DNA of 64,000 nucleotides from GMQP-bins7 sp963723695 (GCA_963723695.1 CAVRRU010000010.1:1-64000); one strand, 5' to 3'. Positions 1 through 9,979 are shown, counted from the first letter of the stretch. Numbers and translations are program-made. Notes: generated by a model from the sequence alone, not told the origin.

Positions 1-76
1 GTCGAGCCGGGCCGCACCCCCGATCGCGACCGGGAGCCGCGGCCACGAGTCCGAGCGCGGGAGGTGGAGTGCGGAG

Positions 77-2458
77 TCATGCATAGCGGAGCGCCTCTCC
101 AGGCTTGAAGCGGACCGCCCGCCGGAGCGGGATCCGCATGATCGCAGCGCGAGCACGACCGTTCCGACGAGCGCGATCAGGACGTTCAGCGGCGGGAAGG
201 TGAAGGTGAACTCGATCTTCACGACCTCGAGGAGCAGCCAGTTGAGGAGCCGCGCGAGCGCGTAGCCGACTGGGATGCCGAGCAGCCAGCCGACGAGCGA
301 GACAACCAGGCCTTCGGCGGCGAAGATCCGCCGGATGTCGCGGGCGCGCGCGCCGATGCAGCGGAGCACGCCGATTTCCCGCGTCCGCTCGAGCACGTTC
401 ATCGTGATCGCGTTGACGAGCCCGACCATGCTGATCGCGACGATCAGGAAGCCGAGGATGCCGATGGCCGTGCTGATCTGACGGTTCGCGTCGACGTTGC
501 GTGCCTGGTCGACGTATCGGATGTTCGTGCCGATCGAGTAGCCCGGCCGCGGCGAGGCGATCCTCGAGTGCGGTGGTCGTCCGGTCGATCAGGCCGTGGT
601 CGGGCGAGCGCGTGCGGACCCAGTAGGCGTTGACCGTGTCGGGGCTGTCGAGGATCGCCCGGAGGGTCGAGAGCGGCGTCAGGAAGAGGAAGCCGTTCTG
701 CATCTGCGTCCCGGTCATGCCGACGATGCGAAGCTGCGCCGGGCCGGATGCGGTCCGGATCGGGACCGTGTCTCCGACGTTCGCGCCGAGCGCCCTCGCG
801 ATGTTTTTCGCGATCACGGTGACCGGCGCGCCGGCCGCCTCCTCGCGGGCGGTGAACCATCGCCCCGCGACGACCTTCTGGTCGAACATCGGCTGCGGCG
901 GGAGACCCCAGACGGACGGCGTCCTTGCCGTCTGCCTTCACCGTGTTCATGAGCACCGGCTGCGCCGACCGCGACGCCGGGGGTCGTGCGGATCAGTCGC
1001 TCGGCCTCAGCGTCGAGCTGCTTCCCTACGACCGTGTTGAGGTCGAGGTCGTAATGGAGCTGGTTCCAGGCGGCCTCGGTCGTGGAGGTGACGCTGTTCA
1101 TCAGCGCGAGCACGCCGACGAGCGTCCCCACGGCGAGCGCGATCTGGACGACGGTCGCGATCGTGCGACGTGTGCGGCGCGTGACGCTGCGGACGCCGAT
1201 CTGCGCCGTGCGCGGCAGGAAGGTGAGTCGGCGCAGGAGCCGGTCGAGCGATGCGCACGCCGCCCTCGAGCGCCGGCACCTCCTCGAGCGCTTCCCGCAC
1301 CGGCACGCGCGTGCCGCGGCGGATCGCGGGCAGCGCCATGAGCGGCGGTCCGACCATCCCGAGCACGAGGCTGCGACGACGCACAGGCGCGCTGACCGAC
1401 CAGCCGGGCGAGATGGCGAAGAAGGTCGATCCGAAGAACCGCACGATCAGGTTCGCGATCACGACTCCGAGGACCGACTCCGAGCACGGCGCCGATTGCT
1501 CCGAGCAGGAGCGCCGTGCGGAGGTAGACGCGGCGGATCTGTCGGCGCGTGCCGCCGATCGCCTTCATCATCCCGATCTCCCGGCGCTGCTCGCCGATCA
1601 GCGTGCCCATCGTGTTCGCGACGAGCACGCCCGCCGCCAGCAGGGCGAGGACCGTGAACACGTTCATCAGCGAGGCGAGCTGCTCGAACAGCTCCTTGCC
1701 CGGGTATGAGCCGGGCTCGCGGATGGTCGGCAGGTCGGAGAAGCGCGTGAAGGACGTCTCTGCGCGCAGGTAGCCGCGCACGTCGTCGGCCGTTCGGTTC
1801 GCGGCCGCCGTGGACGTGTCGGCGAGCCGGAAGGCGAGCATGCTGTATCCCGGCTCGCCGGCGACGAGCGCCGCCGTCTCGGGCGTCGCGTAGAGGACGA
1901 CGAAGTCGCCGTTGACGCCGAGTTGGCTCCACTCGAGGTTCCGGCCGACGCCGCTGACGCGCAGTGTGTGGATGCGGTCGCCGACACCGACGACGCGGAC
2001 CGTGTCCCCGATCGCGCCGTCGTAAGCGCCCGCCGCTCGAGTTCTGGACGTCCGTCAGGACGGTCCCCGCACCCGGCGCCGTCCCCGACGTGATCGTGAC
2101 GCGGTCGACCGGCTGGCGGGCGTAGTCGGGACGCCGACGACGATCGCCTTCTGTCGTCGCTCGCCGATCCAAACCCGCGTCTGGACGACGCTCAGCGCCT
2201 GCACGCCCGTGACGTTCGGCAGCCGGCCGAAGCTCGGCGAGCTGCGCCGGCGTCACGACGAGCGGCTTCGTCTGCAGAGTCAGGTCGGCGAGGCGGCTCG
2301 CCCGGCACTTCGTCCTGCATTGCTCGGTCCATCAGCGGCGAGGCGGCGAAGATGCCGATGCTCGCGACTGCGATCGCGAGCGTGAGCACGGCGAAGACTG
2401 CGCGGGCCTTGCGCCGGGTCAGGTCGGTGAGCGACTTCTTGAGGAGCGTGGAAGCCAT
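77..2458 (-). CDS. FtsX/MacB-type ABC exporter permease (frameshifted)
   Basis: Membrane subunit of an ABC exporter, paired with the ATPase encoded just upstream (13-base gap). The start is the ATG at 2458 (MASTLLKKSLTDLTRRKAR), followed by a membrane segment. Recognisable pieces in order are a first FtsX domain (LIGEQRREIGMMKAIGGTRR, about 1500-1680), a periplasmic core-like stretch (about 560-960) and a second FtsX domain (TREIGVLRCIGARARDI, about 150-480). The frame closes with GEALRYA at 77, the usual end of this family. No single frame spans the gene: about six shifts between 2300 and 530 are needed, giving roughly 790 residues if repaired. The substrate cannot be told; lipoprotein, peptide or drug export are all possible. 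Confidence 0.82.
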
Positions 2459-2471
2459 CTCTGCCGCCTCC

Positions 2472-3196
2472 TCACTCGCCGACGACGAGGCCGTCGCGGA
2501 TCGTCACCACGCGGCCGGCGCGCGCCGCCAGCTCCAGATCGTGGGTCACGTAGAGGACGGTCTTGCCCTCGGCGTTCAGGCGCTGCAGCAGCTCGAACAT
2601 CTCGGCCGCCGTCTGCGTGTCGAGGTTGCCGGTCGGCTCGTCGCCGATGATCAGCTTCGGGTCGGACGCGAGCGCGCGTGCGATCGCGACCCGCTGCTGC
2701 TCGCCGCCCGAGAGCTCGGCCGGCAGATGGTCGAGCTTGTCGCCGAGCCCGACGAGGCTCGAGGTTGTGCTTGGCCCGTTCGAGCCGCTCTCGCTTCGAG
2801 CCCTTGCGGGCGAAGTCGAGCGGCAGCATGGCGTTCTCGAGCGCGGTCAGCGTCGGCAAGAGCTGGAAGAACTGGAAGACGATGCCGACGTTCCGGCCGC
2901 GCCAGACCGCGAGCTGCTCCTCGCTCGAGCTCGTCGATCTGCTGGCCGTCGACCGACACCGAGCCCGCCGTCGGACGGTCGATGCCGGTGATCATGTTCA
3001 TGATCGTCGTCTTGCCGCTCCCCGACGGGCCGACGACGGCGACCATCTCGCCGGCGTCGATCGTGAGGTCGACGCCGCGAAGCGCCGGGTACTCGAGCTT
3101 CCCCGTCCGGTAGATCTTCACGACCGACTCGAGCTCGATCAGGGGCTCGCGGGTCGCACGCTCGACGGGGGTCTCGAGGATGAGCGTTGCTGTCAT
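2472..3196 (-). CDS. ABC transporter ATPase, MacB/LolD type (frameshifted)
   Basis: Nucleotide-binding subunit that would energise the FtsX-type permease downstream. The start is the ATG at 3196, preceded by a near-perfect Shine-Dalgarno sequence (GGAGGAGGTGATC). Residues are MTATLILETPVERATREPLI, then Walker A GPSGSGKTT, the LolD/MacB-like NMITGIDRPTAGSV, a Q-loop (FQFFQLLPTLTALEN), the signature LSGGEQQRVAIARAL, Walker B LIIGDEPTGNLD and the H-loop VTHD, ending RDGLVVGE. Two one-base shifts, near 2928 and 2763, separate these motifs into different frames. All catalytic motifs are present once the frames are joined, which argues for indels in the sequence rather than decay. Confidence 0.85.
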
Positions 3197-3526
3197 CTCG
3201 ATCACCTCCTCCGCGCAGCCGGCTGGCCGCACGTCTGCGGACCACTGTGTCGCTGCCTCGATCGCGCGCCATCCGGGTAAGCACGGTCACGCAGGTGCGA
3301 ACTACGCACTCGCCTGAGCGCCGCGTCGGATTGCCGGCCGAGACCGATCTGGACCACCTGTTCGCTCAGATCGCCCGCGCGTCCGCCAAGTAGACCCCGC
3401 GTCGCGGGTGTAGCACACACTCCGAAATCCCAAGATTTGATGTACGGGCTGCCGCGGGTCTAGCGTCGAATGTTCAAAATGGAAGGCGCCGGCAGAGTCC
3501 CGCGGGCGCCCGACGACCGCTTTCCG
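3197..3526. other. intergenic region upstream of the ABC exporter
   Basis: No coding region is supported here. It must hold the promoter of the minus-strand exporter operon and the 3' end of the CHRD gene's transcript. It carries the most divergent copy of a short interspersed repeat (3429-3460). I see no convincing terminator. Confidence 0.5.
3429..3460 (-). repeat. short interspersed repeat, diverged copy A
   Basis: On the minus strand this reads GACCCGCGGCAGCCCGTACA followed by TCAAATCTTGG. It resembles the better conserved copies at 4502-4530 and 9951-9979, which share AACCCGCAGC, then TGCATACATCAAT. This copy has several substitutions and an extra base, so membership is probable rather than certain. 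Confidence 0.4.
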
Positions 3527-4363
3527 TCAATCGATAGTTAGCGGCACCGCGCGGATTTGCCCGCGAATCTCGCCGCCTGAATTCTTCGCGGTATGGACGT
3601 TCACGTACGCGCGCCCCGCCGCGAGCGCGACCAGTGCGGCAGCCGTGACGTTGGCGGTTCCCCGCTGCCCGTTTCGGCACGGGCCGCACAGCAGCACCGC
3701 TACTGGCCCAGCTCGCCCGACCCGCCCGATGTGGATGTGCGCCGCACCCGCTGCACCCGTGAGCCTCGAGAATCTCAGGCGCCAGGCAATTGTTCCGCCG
3801 GTCCCGAGCTTCGCGATCGTGGCGTTGAAGCTCCCCGTCGCGCGGCGGACGTTGCCTTTGGGCTTCGGCACCTCCTGTCGCGACGTGAGGTTCGTTGCGA
3901 TGGCCGCCGTCGTTGCGAGCTGGCCGCGAATCTCGCCCGGACCGTTCGTCGCCGTATGGACGTTGACGTAGGCGGTCCCACCTTCGATTGCGTCCAGCAC
4001 AGCGTCCGTGAGGTTGCCTGTGCCGCTGAGCGGGCTCTGGCACGGTCCGCATAGCGCCAGCACCACCGGTCCAGGCGACCCAGGTGCGCCTGTATGGATG
4101 TGAGCGGCACCGGCGTTGCCTGTGAGGCCGGTGAAAGCAAGTTGCCATGAGATCGACGCGCCGCCCGAGTCTGACTTCGTAATGCTGGCGGCGAACGTTC
4201 CGCGCGCATTAGCCACGTCGCCGGACGGCGCCGGTACCTCCTGAGCAGCGTTCATCACCGTGCGCACCTGGATCGCTGTCGCCTGGGGCCGCGCGGAGGC
4301 ACCCACGGTGGCTCCGAGCGCGATGCCGAGCGCAATCGCCGGAATGAGTGTGGTGGGTCTCAA
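3527..4363 (-). CDS. secreted protein with two CHRD domains
   Basis: 278 residues. The TTG at 4363 is the start because it follows GGAGGATCTC and gives an intact signal peptide (MRPTTLIPAIALGIALGATVGASA). Two CHRD domains follow, about residues 30-150 and 155-275, each with the family landmarks: AAQEVPAP / SRQEVPKP, GAAHIHTG / GAAHIHIG, a CGPC pair, and AYVNVHTA...GGEIRGQI. CHRD domains, first described in chordin, are found in many secreted bacterial proteins of unknown role. Each copy has a CGPC motif that could form a disulfide. The gene is monocistronic on the minus strand, so its neighbours give no functional clue. Confidence 0.9.
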   Translation of the reverse strand: MRPTTLIPAIALGIALGATVGASARPQATAIQVRTVMNAAQEVPAPSGDVANARGTFAASITKSDSGGASISWQLAFTGLTGNAGAAHIHTGAPGSPGPVVLALCGPCQSPLSGTGNLTDAVLDAIEGGTAYVNVHTATNGPGEIRGQLATTAAIATNLTSRQEVPKPKGNVRRATGSFNATIAKLGTGGTIAWRLRFSRLTGAAGAAHIHIGRVGRAGPVAVLLCGPCRNGQRGTANVTAAALVALAAGRAYVNVHTAKNSGGEIRGQIRAVPLTID

Positions 4364-4490
4364 GAGATCCTCCTTCTCACTGGAGCGGCAGACTTGTCAT
4401 CGAGCACTACGCGGGGCGGACAGATTCGGTTTCCGGCCGCCCGACGTCGCCGTCGGCGGCCCGACACAGAACTCATCCCGCCGGGTCGTC

Positions 4491-4534
4491 ACCGAAAATC
4501 TGAAGATTGATGTATGCATGCTGCGGGTTAAGCC
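4491..4534 (-). repeat. short interspersed repeat, copy B
   Basis: Positions 4502-4530 match 9951-9979 at 27 of 29 bases. The minus strand reads AACCCGCAGCATGCATACAT then CAATCTTCA. It sits between the methyltransferase stop and the start region of the CHRD gene. The similarity extends weakly into flanking CGTC..CGAA. Confidence 0.65.
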
Positions 4535-4567
4535 GTGACGAGCCAGTGGGCACGGAGGCGTCAGTGC

Positions 4568-5370
4568 TTAGGATCGCTCGAGAGCGACGACGATGTGCGT
4601 GCCACCGTCGAGGGCTCCCGGCTCGCGACACGCCTGGATCTCGATCTCGAGGAAGCGCTCGTCCCACGCATCGTTGCGGGCGGAGAGGAAGTTCGCAGCC
4701 GACGCGGCGATGACCCGACATGGGTGTCGTCCGAGCAACTGCTCGAGGCTGCTCCAGCGATACAGGCGGAGGACGTGGCCCTTGTTCAGTTCGCCGTCGA
4801 GATCACCTGTGTCGAAGACGTCGACGACAGCTCGCTGCCATCCGAACTCATCGACGAGTCCTGAGAGCTGTTCGAAGAAGGCGCGCGCCGTGCCGAGCAG
4901 CGACATGACGGTGAGCAGGACTCTCCCACCGTGCTTCGTCACACGCAGGAGCTCGGCGAGAGCGCGATCGGCTTCACCGAGGACATAGCTCAGCGGGCCG
5001 CCGAAGCACACCACTGCGTCGAACGAACCGTTCGGGAACCTGCCAAGGTCGGTGATGTCCAGGAGCTCGCGGCACTCAATCGAGTCCTCGACGGAGGCGG
5101 TCTTCTCGGCATGCAGCTCGAGCTGGGCCGGCGAGATGTCACCAACCACCACTCGCGCTCCAATCCGAGCAAGCTCCAGCGTGAAGCGCCAGGGCCCGCC
5201 CCGGCATCCAGCACACGATCACCGTCGCGAATGTGCTCGCGGAGAAGCCGCAGATGCACCTCGAGTCCTACGCGGTCCATGGCGCTGACGTCGAATCGCT
5301 CCCACTCGCGCACGCCGTACTCGTTGTAGAAGCGTGCGATGTGCTCGGGGTCGTACGGAACGCCGGACAT
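4568..5370 (-). CDS. class I SAM-dependent methyltransferase (one frameshift)
   Basis: Small-molecule methyltransferase of about 267 residues. The ATG at 5370 (MSGVPYDPEHIARFYNEYG) begins at the usual point for the fold; an ATG at 5412 is an alternative start. Motif I is VLDAGAGPG, motif II ends VVVGDIS, motif III is LLDITDLG, motif IV is FDAVVCFGGPLSYVL, followed by LLRVTKHGGRVLLTVMS. A single base appears lost near 5187, just after DAGAGPG; restoring it joins RFTLELARIGARVVVGD in frame. The PLSYVLGEAD segment resembles UbiE/ubiquinone-type methyltransferases that act on small molecules. The substrate is unknown and there is no operon partner. Confidence 0.82.
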
Positions 5371-5659
5371 GCGGCGAGCATAGGACTCCGGCGACCGAGG
5401 AGACGCATCCATCGACTGCGCGAGCGTCTCTCGCTTGAGCGTCAGGGAGTCGCACTTCTCCCTCATTCCGTGACTAAATGCACGGATCGCTGGCGCCTCG
5501 ATCGTAAGCGTGACTCGGTCACGTTGCCCGCCATCGATGGCGATCCGGCTGGCGGGAGTATCAGCGATTGGCTCTATTGCTAGCGATCCTCTGATGCCTG
5601 GGTTGGGATCGAACCAGAACCTGGGACTCGATTGGCTCTCTTGCTAGCGATTCTTGCGA
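5371..5659. repeat. intergenic region with tandem tRNA-3'-like units
   Basis: Two direct units about 64 bases apart begin at 5566 and 5630. Both start GATTGGCTCT, continue TTGCTAGCGAT and run into a T-arm-like GGGATCGAACC (GGGTTGGGATCGAACC in the first; GCAGGGATCGAACC in the second, which extends into the tRNA fragment at 5660-5702). Read on the minus strand these are successive tRNA 3' ends plus shared downstream flank, as expected from duplication at an integration site. Confidence 0.5.
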
Positions 5660-5702
5660 TGGGCCGGGCAGGGATCGAACCTGCGACCTTGGGATTAAAG
5701 TC
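5660..5702 (-). other. displaced 3' half of a tRNA-Lys (attachment-site remnant)
   Basis: The minus strand gives the 3' half of a tRNA: loop end TTTAA, then TCCCAAGGTC, a T arm GCAGG-TTCGATC-CCTGC, acceptor strand CCGGCCC and discriminator A. There is no 5' half; sequence above 5702 has no D arm or acceptor partner. The TTT preceding AA suggests a lysine tRNA. Such half-tRNAs are left where an integrative element inserted into, or excised from, a tRNA gene. It differs in T arm and acceptor from the intact tRNA-Lys(CTT) at 10982, so it came from another tRNA gene. Confidence 0.7.
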
Positions 5703-6142
5703 TTGGCGAGACGTCCGCAGGTGGGTGCTGCAATCGGAAGTTGACTGCAAGTAGCAGGCCGCATTACTGCGGCCGAATGCACGGGAACTCCGTACTCTCG
5801 CACCGCTGGCAGACGTGTGCCGATTCGAAAGCGTGGCACGAGAGCCGGATCTTCGCGGAGCCCGCGAGCGCGTGGATCGCTGTGAGGTGCAGCGCAAGGG
5901 CCAGTGGTCGAGGCAATGTTCCTCGGCGCCGAGCAGCTTTACCTGCGTAAGTCAGCGAGGATCCCCAGCGCGACGGTCAGATTCGGCGCGTCGTTCCGCC
6001 TCCAGACGGGTCCTGCCTTCAACGACTGGGACTCTTTGGTGACGATGAACTCGCGGAGAGCACACCGGCCGATGTCAGTCAGTCGTAGCAGCGCACCGCC
6101 GCTCTCCCCGGTTGCGCCAAGCGCGGCGTACACTCGCGAGAC
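5703..6142. other. intergenic region, nothing recognised
   Basis: 440 bases without a supportable gene. A minus-strand open frame runs through here from inside the next gene and ends near 5939 (LTDIGRCALREF...), but it is mostly an antisense shadow. Promoter elements for the plus-strand cyclase gene should lie at the right end; I cannot place them. Confidence 0.45.
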
Positions 6143-9100
6143 GTGCCGGACGCCGTCGTATGCGCGAATTGCGGGGGCGAAAACGCGCCCGGGGATCGCT
6201 TCTGCGGAGCGTGCGGCACCGCGCTCGCCCTGACCTGCGGAACCTGCGGCGTCTCCAACTCTTCCGACTCGCGCTTCTGCCGCGCCTGCGGTAGCTCGCT
6301 CACGCGACCGCCTCGCACGGAGGCGCCCGTCGCCGAGCCGGCCGCCGAACGCCGTATCGTCACGGTGCTTTTTGCGGACCTGGTCGGGTTCACCTCGCGC
6401 GCCGAGCGCATGGATCCGGAGGATGTGCGCTCGATCCTCTCTCCGTATTACGCACGCCTGAAGCAGGTAGTTGAGGCGCATGGCGGCATCGTGGAGAAGT
6501 TCATCGGCGACGCCGTCGTCGCGGTGTTCGGCGCGCCGGTAGCGCACGGCGACGACCCGGAGCGCGGCGTGCGTGCCGCACTCGCCATCCGCGACGCGAT
6601 CGCCGACCTGAACGACGGGAAGCCGGGGCTCGATCTGGAGGTTCGGGTCGCGGTCAATACAGGGGAGGCGATCGTCGGACTCGACTGGTCGACGCCCGAG
6701 GGTGAGGGCATGCTCGCCGGTGACGTCGTGAACACTGCCGCTCGTCTGCAAACGGCGGCCCCCACGAACGGGATTCTCGTCGGCGAGGGGACGTACCGGG
6801 CGACGCACTCTGTCATCGCCTACGAGGCGATCGAGCCGGTCGACGCCAAGGGCAAGAGCCAGCCAGTTGCCGCATGGCTCGTGCTCCAGGCGACTGCTGC
6901 GCCCGCCGAGCGGACGACGTCGCGAACACCGTTGATCGGCCGCGACCGTGAACTGGCGGCCCTGCATCAGATGTGGGAGCGCGTCGTCAGCGACAAGCGG
7001 CCGCACCTGGTGACCATTCTCGCCCCACCCGGAATCGGCAAGACCCGCCTGACTACAGAGTTCTGCGAGGACGTCGCGGCCTCCGGGGCGCGCGTCGTCC
7101 GCGGGCGCTCGCTCCCATACGGGGGAAGCTCGCCGTACGGGGCTTTCGGTGCGCAGGTGAAGCAGATCGCGGGCATCTTCGACACAGATCCGGCGCCTGC
7201 AGCGCGGGAGAAACTGGATCAGACGCTCGCCGCCCTATTGCACAGGGACGATGCGGCCGAGGTTGCGTCCCAGCTCGCGATACTCGTAGGGCTTGAGGGC
7301 GGGCGTGCGGCGGCCGACCGTCCGGTCGCTTTCTTCGCCGCGCGAAGCTTCGTCGAGGCACTCGGGCACGACCGGCCGACGCTCCTAGTGTTCGAAGACA
7401 TTCACTGGGCCGAGCCGGGCTTGCTCGACCTACTCGAATCGTTCGCCTCGCGGCTGCGCGACGTACCCGTATTCCTCGTCACTCTGGCACGGCCCGAGCT
7501 CCTCACGAGCCGCAACAGCTGGGGAGGTGGTCTCACGGCCTATAGCGCGCTGCCACTCGAGCCGCTGGCACCGGGTGACTCGCTCGCGCTCGCGCGGCTG
7601 CTCCTCGGCGAGGACTTGGGCTCAGCGGACCGGCTGACCGAGACCGCCGAGGGCAACCCACTGTTCCTCGAGGAGCTCGCCGCTTCGCTGCGAGAAGGTG
7701 CCACCGCCGCGAACGAGCTCCCGACGAACGTGCGCGGCATCATCGCCGCGCGCCTGGACACGCTCCCGACAGAAGAGCGTTCGCTTTTGCTGCATGCCGC
7801 GGTTGTTGGAAAGGTGTTCTGGCGCGGTGCAGTCGCAGCCAGCGGCAGCGACGCCGTGGACGACCTCCTCGATCGTCTCGAGCAGCGGGATCTCGTTCGG
7901 CGCGAGCCGGGATCCCGTCTGCAGGGCGATCCGCAGTTCGTCTTCAAGCACATGCTGATCCGGGAGGTGGCGTATGCGACGCTCCCGCGCTCGGTGCGCC
8001 GACAGCGGCACGCGGAGATCGCGCAGTACCTCGAAGACGCCGTCGGCGACCGCATCGGCGAGTGGGCGGCCGTACTCGCAAACCACTGGCGTGAGGCGGG
8101 AGATCCCGAGCGCGAGCTGCACTGGGTCTTGACGGCCGCGGAACGGGGCTGGGCGACCGACGCCCTCGCGCTGTACGAGCGAGCGCTCGATCTCGTCCCC
8201 GCCGTCTCGGATGAGCGCCGCCTGGACGTCCGGCTCGCGAGCGCGGTCGCCCACGTGCAGGCGGGCGTGTTCGCTCCGGCGATCGAGGAGCTCGAGGAGC
8301 TGTTTCCTCAGCTCCAGGGCCGCCAGCGTTTCGATGCGCTGAGTGCGCGCGGACGTGCGTCATTCTGGCTCGGCGACGCGCAGGGCGCTCACCGCTACTG
8401 GGAGGAGGCGCGTGAGCTCGCGGATCAACTCGGAGATGAGGAACTGGAGGTAGTCACGCAGTCGCTCCTCAGCACGGCCGCAGCCATGGACGGGTCGATC
8501 GACGAGGCCGTAGAGATGAACGAGCGCGCCCTCGCGCGTTGGCGTCCGGGGAGGCGGCCACGTGAGTTCGCGGAGGCGCACCTGTGGAGCAGCATCCAGT
8601 ACTACTGGCGCGGCGACTACGAGCGGGTGCTCGCGCCCGCGCGCCGGGGGGCCGAGCTTGGCGAGGACGCCGCGTACGTCGAGGCCATGATCAGCGGGCC
8701 CGCCCACCTCGGTCTCGGACTCGCTGGCGTTGGCCGGCATGAAGAGGCACTAGCCACATTCGAGCAAGCGGTCACGCAAGGAGCGACGTTCGAGGTGGAG
8801 CCCCGCTTCACTAGCCGTGCTACCGCGATGTGGGCGGGCGTGCTGCGCGAGCTCTTCGAGATCGACGAGGCGCGCCGCCTAAACGAGCACGCGATCGCGC
8901 TCGGGGAGGAGGCACGCTTCCCTGGGTCGCAGGTGAGCGGCAAGATCGACCTGCTCCTGCTGGACGTGATCGCCGGGGAGGTGGGCCGCGCGGAGTCCGC
9001 TTGGCCGTCGCTTTGGGACGCGGCGGCGCAGACGAAAGGATGGCATCAGTGGCTGTGGACGACGCGTCTGCTTCATGCAAAGGCGGAAATCGCGCTCGGT

Positions 9101-9484
9101 GCGGGACGTGCGGAGCAGGCTCTCGACGCTGCGCTGGAAGCCCTGGCGACGGCCGAGCGCTACCGGCGGCGGAAGTACGTGCAGGCCTCGCGGCTCTCGC
9201 TCGGTCGCGCCCTGCACAACCTGGGTCGGGTTGAGGAGGCCTTGGCCGAGCTCGGCCGCGCTCTCCCGGGCGCCCAAGCGCTCGCTCATCCTCCGACCAT
9301 CTGGAGCACTGCGGTCGCCCTCGCGCGTGTTCGCGCGGATGCGGATGACGACGACGGTGCCGACGAAGCGCTCGGGCTGGCGCGGCGCGCGCTCGACCAG
9401 TTCGCGGGCGGTCTTTCCGAGACGCGCCGAGAGCGTTTCCTCGCCTCCCCCTACCTCGAGGCCGAGATCACTCTCGCCCGCTGA
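6143..9484 (+). CDS. class III nucleotide cyclase - NTPase - TPR regulator
   Basis: 1,113-residue cytoplasmic signalling protein. It opens with two zinc ribbons (CANCGG..FCGACG and CGTCGV..FCRACG, residues 7-50). A class III adenylate/guanylate cyclase domain follows (about 70-250), with both metal aspartates (VLFADLVGFT; GDAVVAVFGAP) and DVVNTAARLQTAA. Next is an AAA/STAND-type NTPase (about 260-560), with Walker A APPGIGKTRL near residue 293 and Walker B LLVFEDIHWAE. The C-terminal half is helical TPR-like repeat. The GTG at 6143 keeps the zinc ribbon intact. The architecture is that of the large cyclase/ATPase regulators common in actinobacteria. The frame is intact, unlike many neighbours. 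The activating ligand is unknown. Confidence 0.9.
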   Translation: MPDAVVCANCGGENAPGDRFCGACGTALALTCGTCGVSNSSDSRFCRACGSSLTRPPRTEAPVAEPAAERRIVTVLFADLVGFTSRAERMDPEDVRSILSPYYARLKQVVEAHGGIVEKFIGDAVVAVFGAPVAHGDDPERGVRAALAIRDAIADLNDGKPGLDLEVRVAVNTGEAIVGLDWSTPEGEGMLAGDVVNTAARLQTAAPTNGILVGEGTYRATHSVIAYEAIEPVDAKGKSQPVAAWLVLQATAAPAERTTSRTPLIGRDRELAALHQMWERVVSDKRPHLVTILAPPGIGKTRLTTEFCEDVAASGARVVRGRSLPYGGSSPYGAFGAQVKQIAGIFDTDPAPAAREKLDQTLAALLHRDDAAEVASQLAILVGLEGGRAAADRPVAFFAARSFVEALGHDRPTLLVFEDIHWAEPGLLDLLESFASRLRDVPVFLVTLARPELLTSRNSWGGGLTAYSALPLEPLAPGDSLALARLLLGEDLGSADRLTETAEGNPLFLEELAASLREGATAANELPTNVRGIIAARLDTLPTEERSLLLHAAVVGKVFWRGAVAASGSDAVDDLLDRLEQRDLVRREPGSRLQGDPQFVFKHMLIREVAYATLPRSVRRQRHAEIAQYLEDAVGDRIGEWAAVLANHWREAGDPERELHWVLTAAERGWATDALALYERALDLVPAVSDERRLDVRLASAVAHVQAGVFAPAIEELEELFPQLQGRQRFDALSARGRASFWLGDAQGAHRYWEEARELADQLGDEELEVVTQSLLSTAAAMDGSIDEAVEMNERALARWRPGRRPREFAEAHLWSSIQYYWRGDYERVLAPARRGAELGEDAAYVEAMISGPAHLGLGLAGVGRHEEALATFEQAVTQGATFEVEPRFTSRATAMWAGVLRELFEIDEARRLNEHAIALGEEARFPGSQVSGKIDLLLLDVIAGEVGRAESAWPSLWDAAAQTKGWHQWLWTTRLLHAKAEIALGAGRAEQALDAALEALATAERYRRRKYVQASRLSLGRALHNLGRVEEALAELGRALPGAQALAHPPTIWSTAVALARVRADADDDDGADEALGLARRALDQFAGGLSETRRERFLASPYLEAEITLAR

Positions 9485-9689
9485 GCGTGCAGTTCCAAGC
9501 GCTTCCGGCGAATAGGCACACGAGAAGCGAGTGGGGCCTCCGTGGGCATCCGTGTAGCCATGCTCGTGTAGGCAGGGCAGTCCACTCGAGCGCCTACCAA
9601 GCACTGCCAGCGACCGTGCGCGGCCCACATGGTCTGGTCGAGCGAGATCGTCGAGGGTCGGATTGTGGCTCGGGAGGGCAGCGACTTCC

Positions 9690-9767
9690 TTCTTGCAGTG
9701 CCCAGATGGCAACAACATCGAGGCGCTCTACCGTGATGTGGGAAACCACGGAATGGATGAGCAGCTA
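9690..9767 (+). pseudogene. remnant of a VOC/glyoxalase-fold gene (C-terminal end only)
   Basis: One frame reads FLQCPDGNNIEALYRDVG. This resembles the last strand and C-terminus of vicinal-oxygen-chelate proteins (DPDGNNIEAV). Nothing upstream in any frame supports the rest of the domain. It is a short fragment and could be chance similarity. Confidence 0.35.
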
Positions 9768-9940
9768 GGCGCGAGTTGGCGTCCGGCGCTCTCGCGATCC
9801 CGAGGGCGAAGCGAAACTTGCCCATTGCTTGCCCATCGGCCTTCGTGATCGCCGGAAACTCAGTCGTGGAGCCAAGCGCGCGCTTCTGACCTCCATTCCC
9901 GCACACTCGCGCGGGTGAGTAACCGAGAGCGAATCTCGTC

Positions 9941-9979
9941 GTCCGAATCCTGAAAATTGATGTATGCAGGCTGCGGGTT
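9941..9979 (-). repeat. short interspersed repeat, copy C
   Basis: Best copy of the family; 9951-9979 matches 4502-4530 with two mismatches in 29. The minus strand reads AACCCGCAGCCTGCATACAT then CAATTTTCA. It lies about 180 bases from the tRNA-Lys 3' fragment at 10154. Confidence 0.65.

Noticed and set aside
5939..7006. 355-residue minus-strand open frame antisense to the cyclase gene
   Set aside because: It mirrors a well-supported coding frame and has no recognisable domain; long antisense frames are expected at this GC content.
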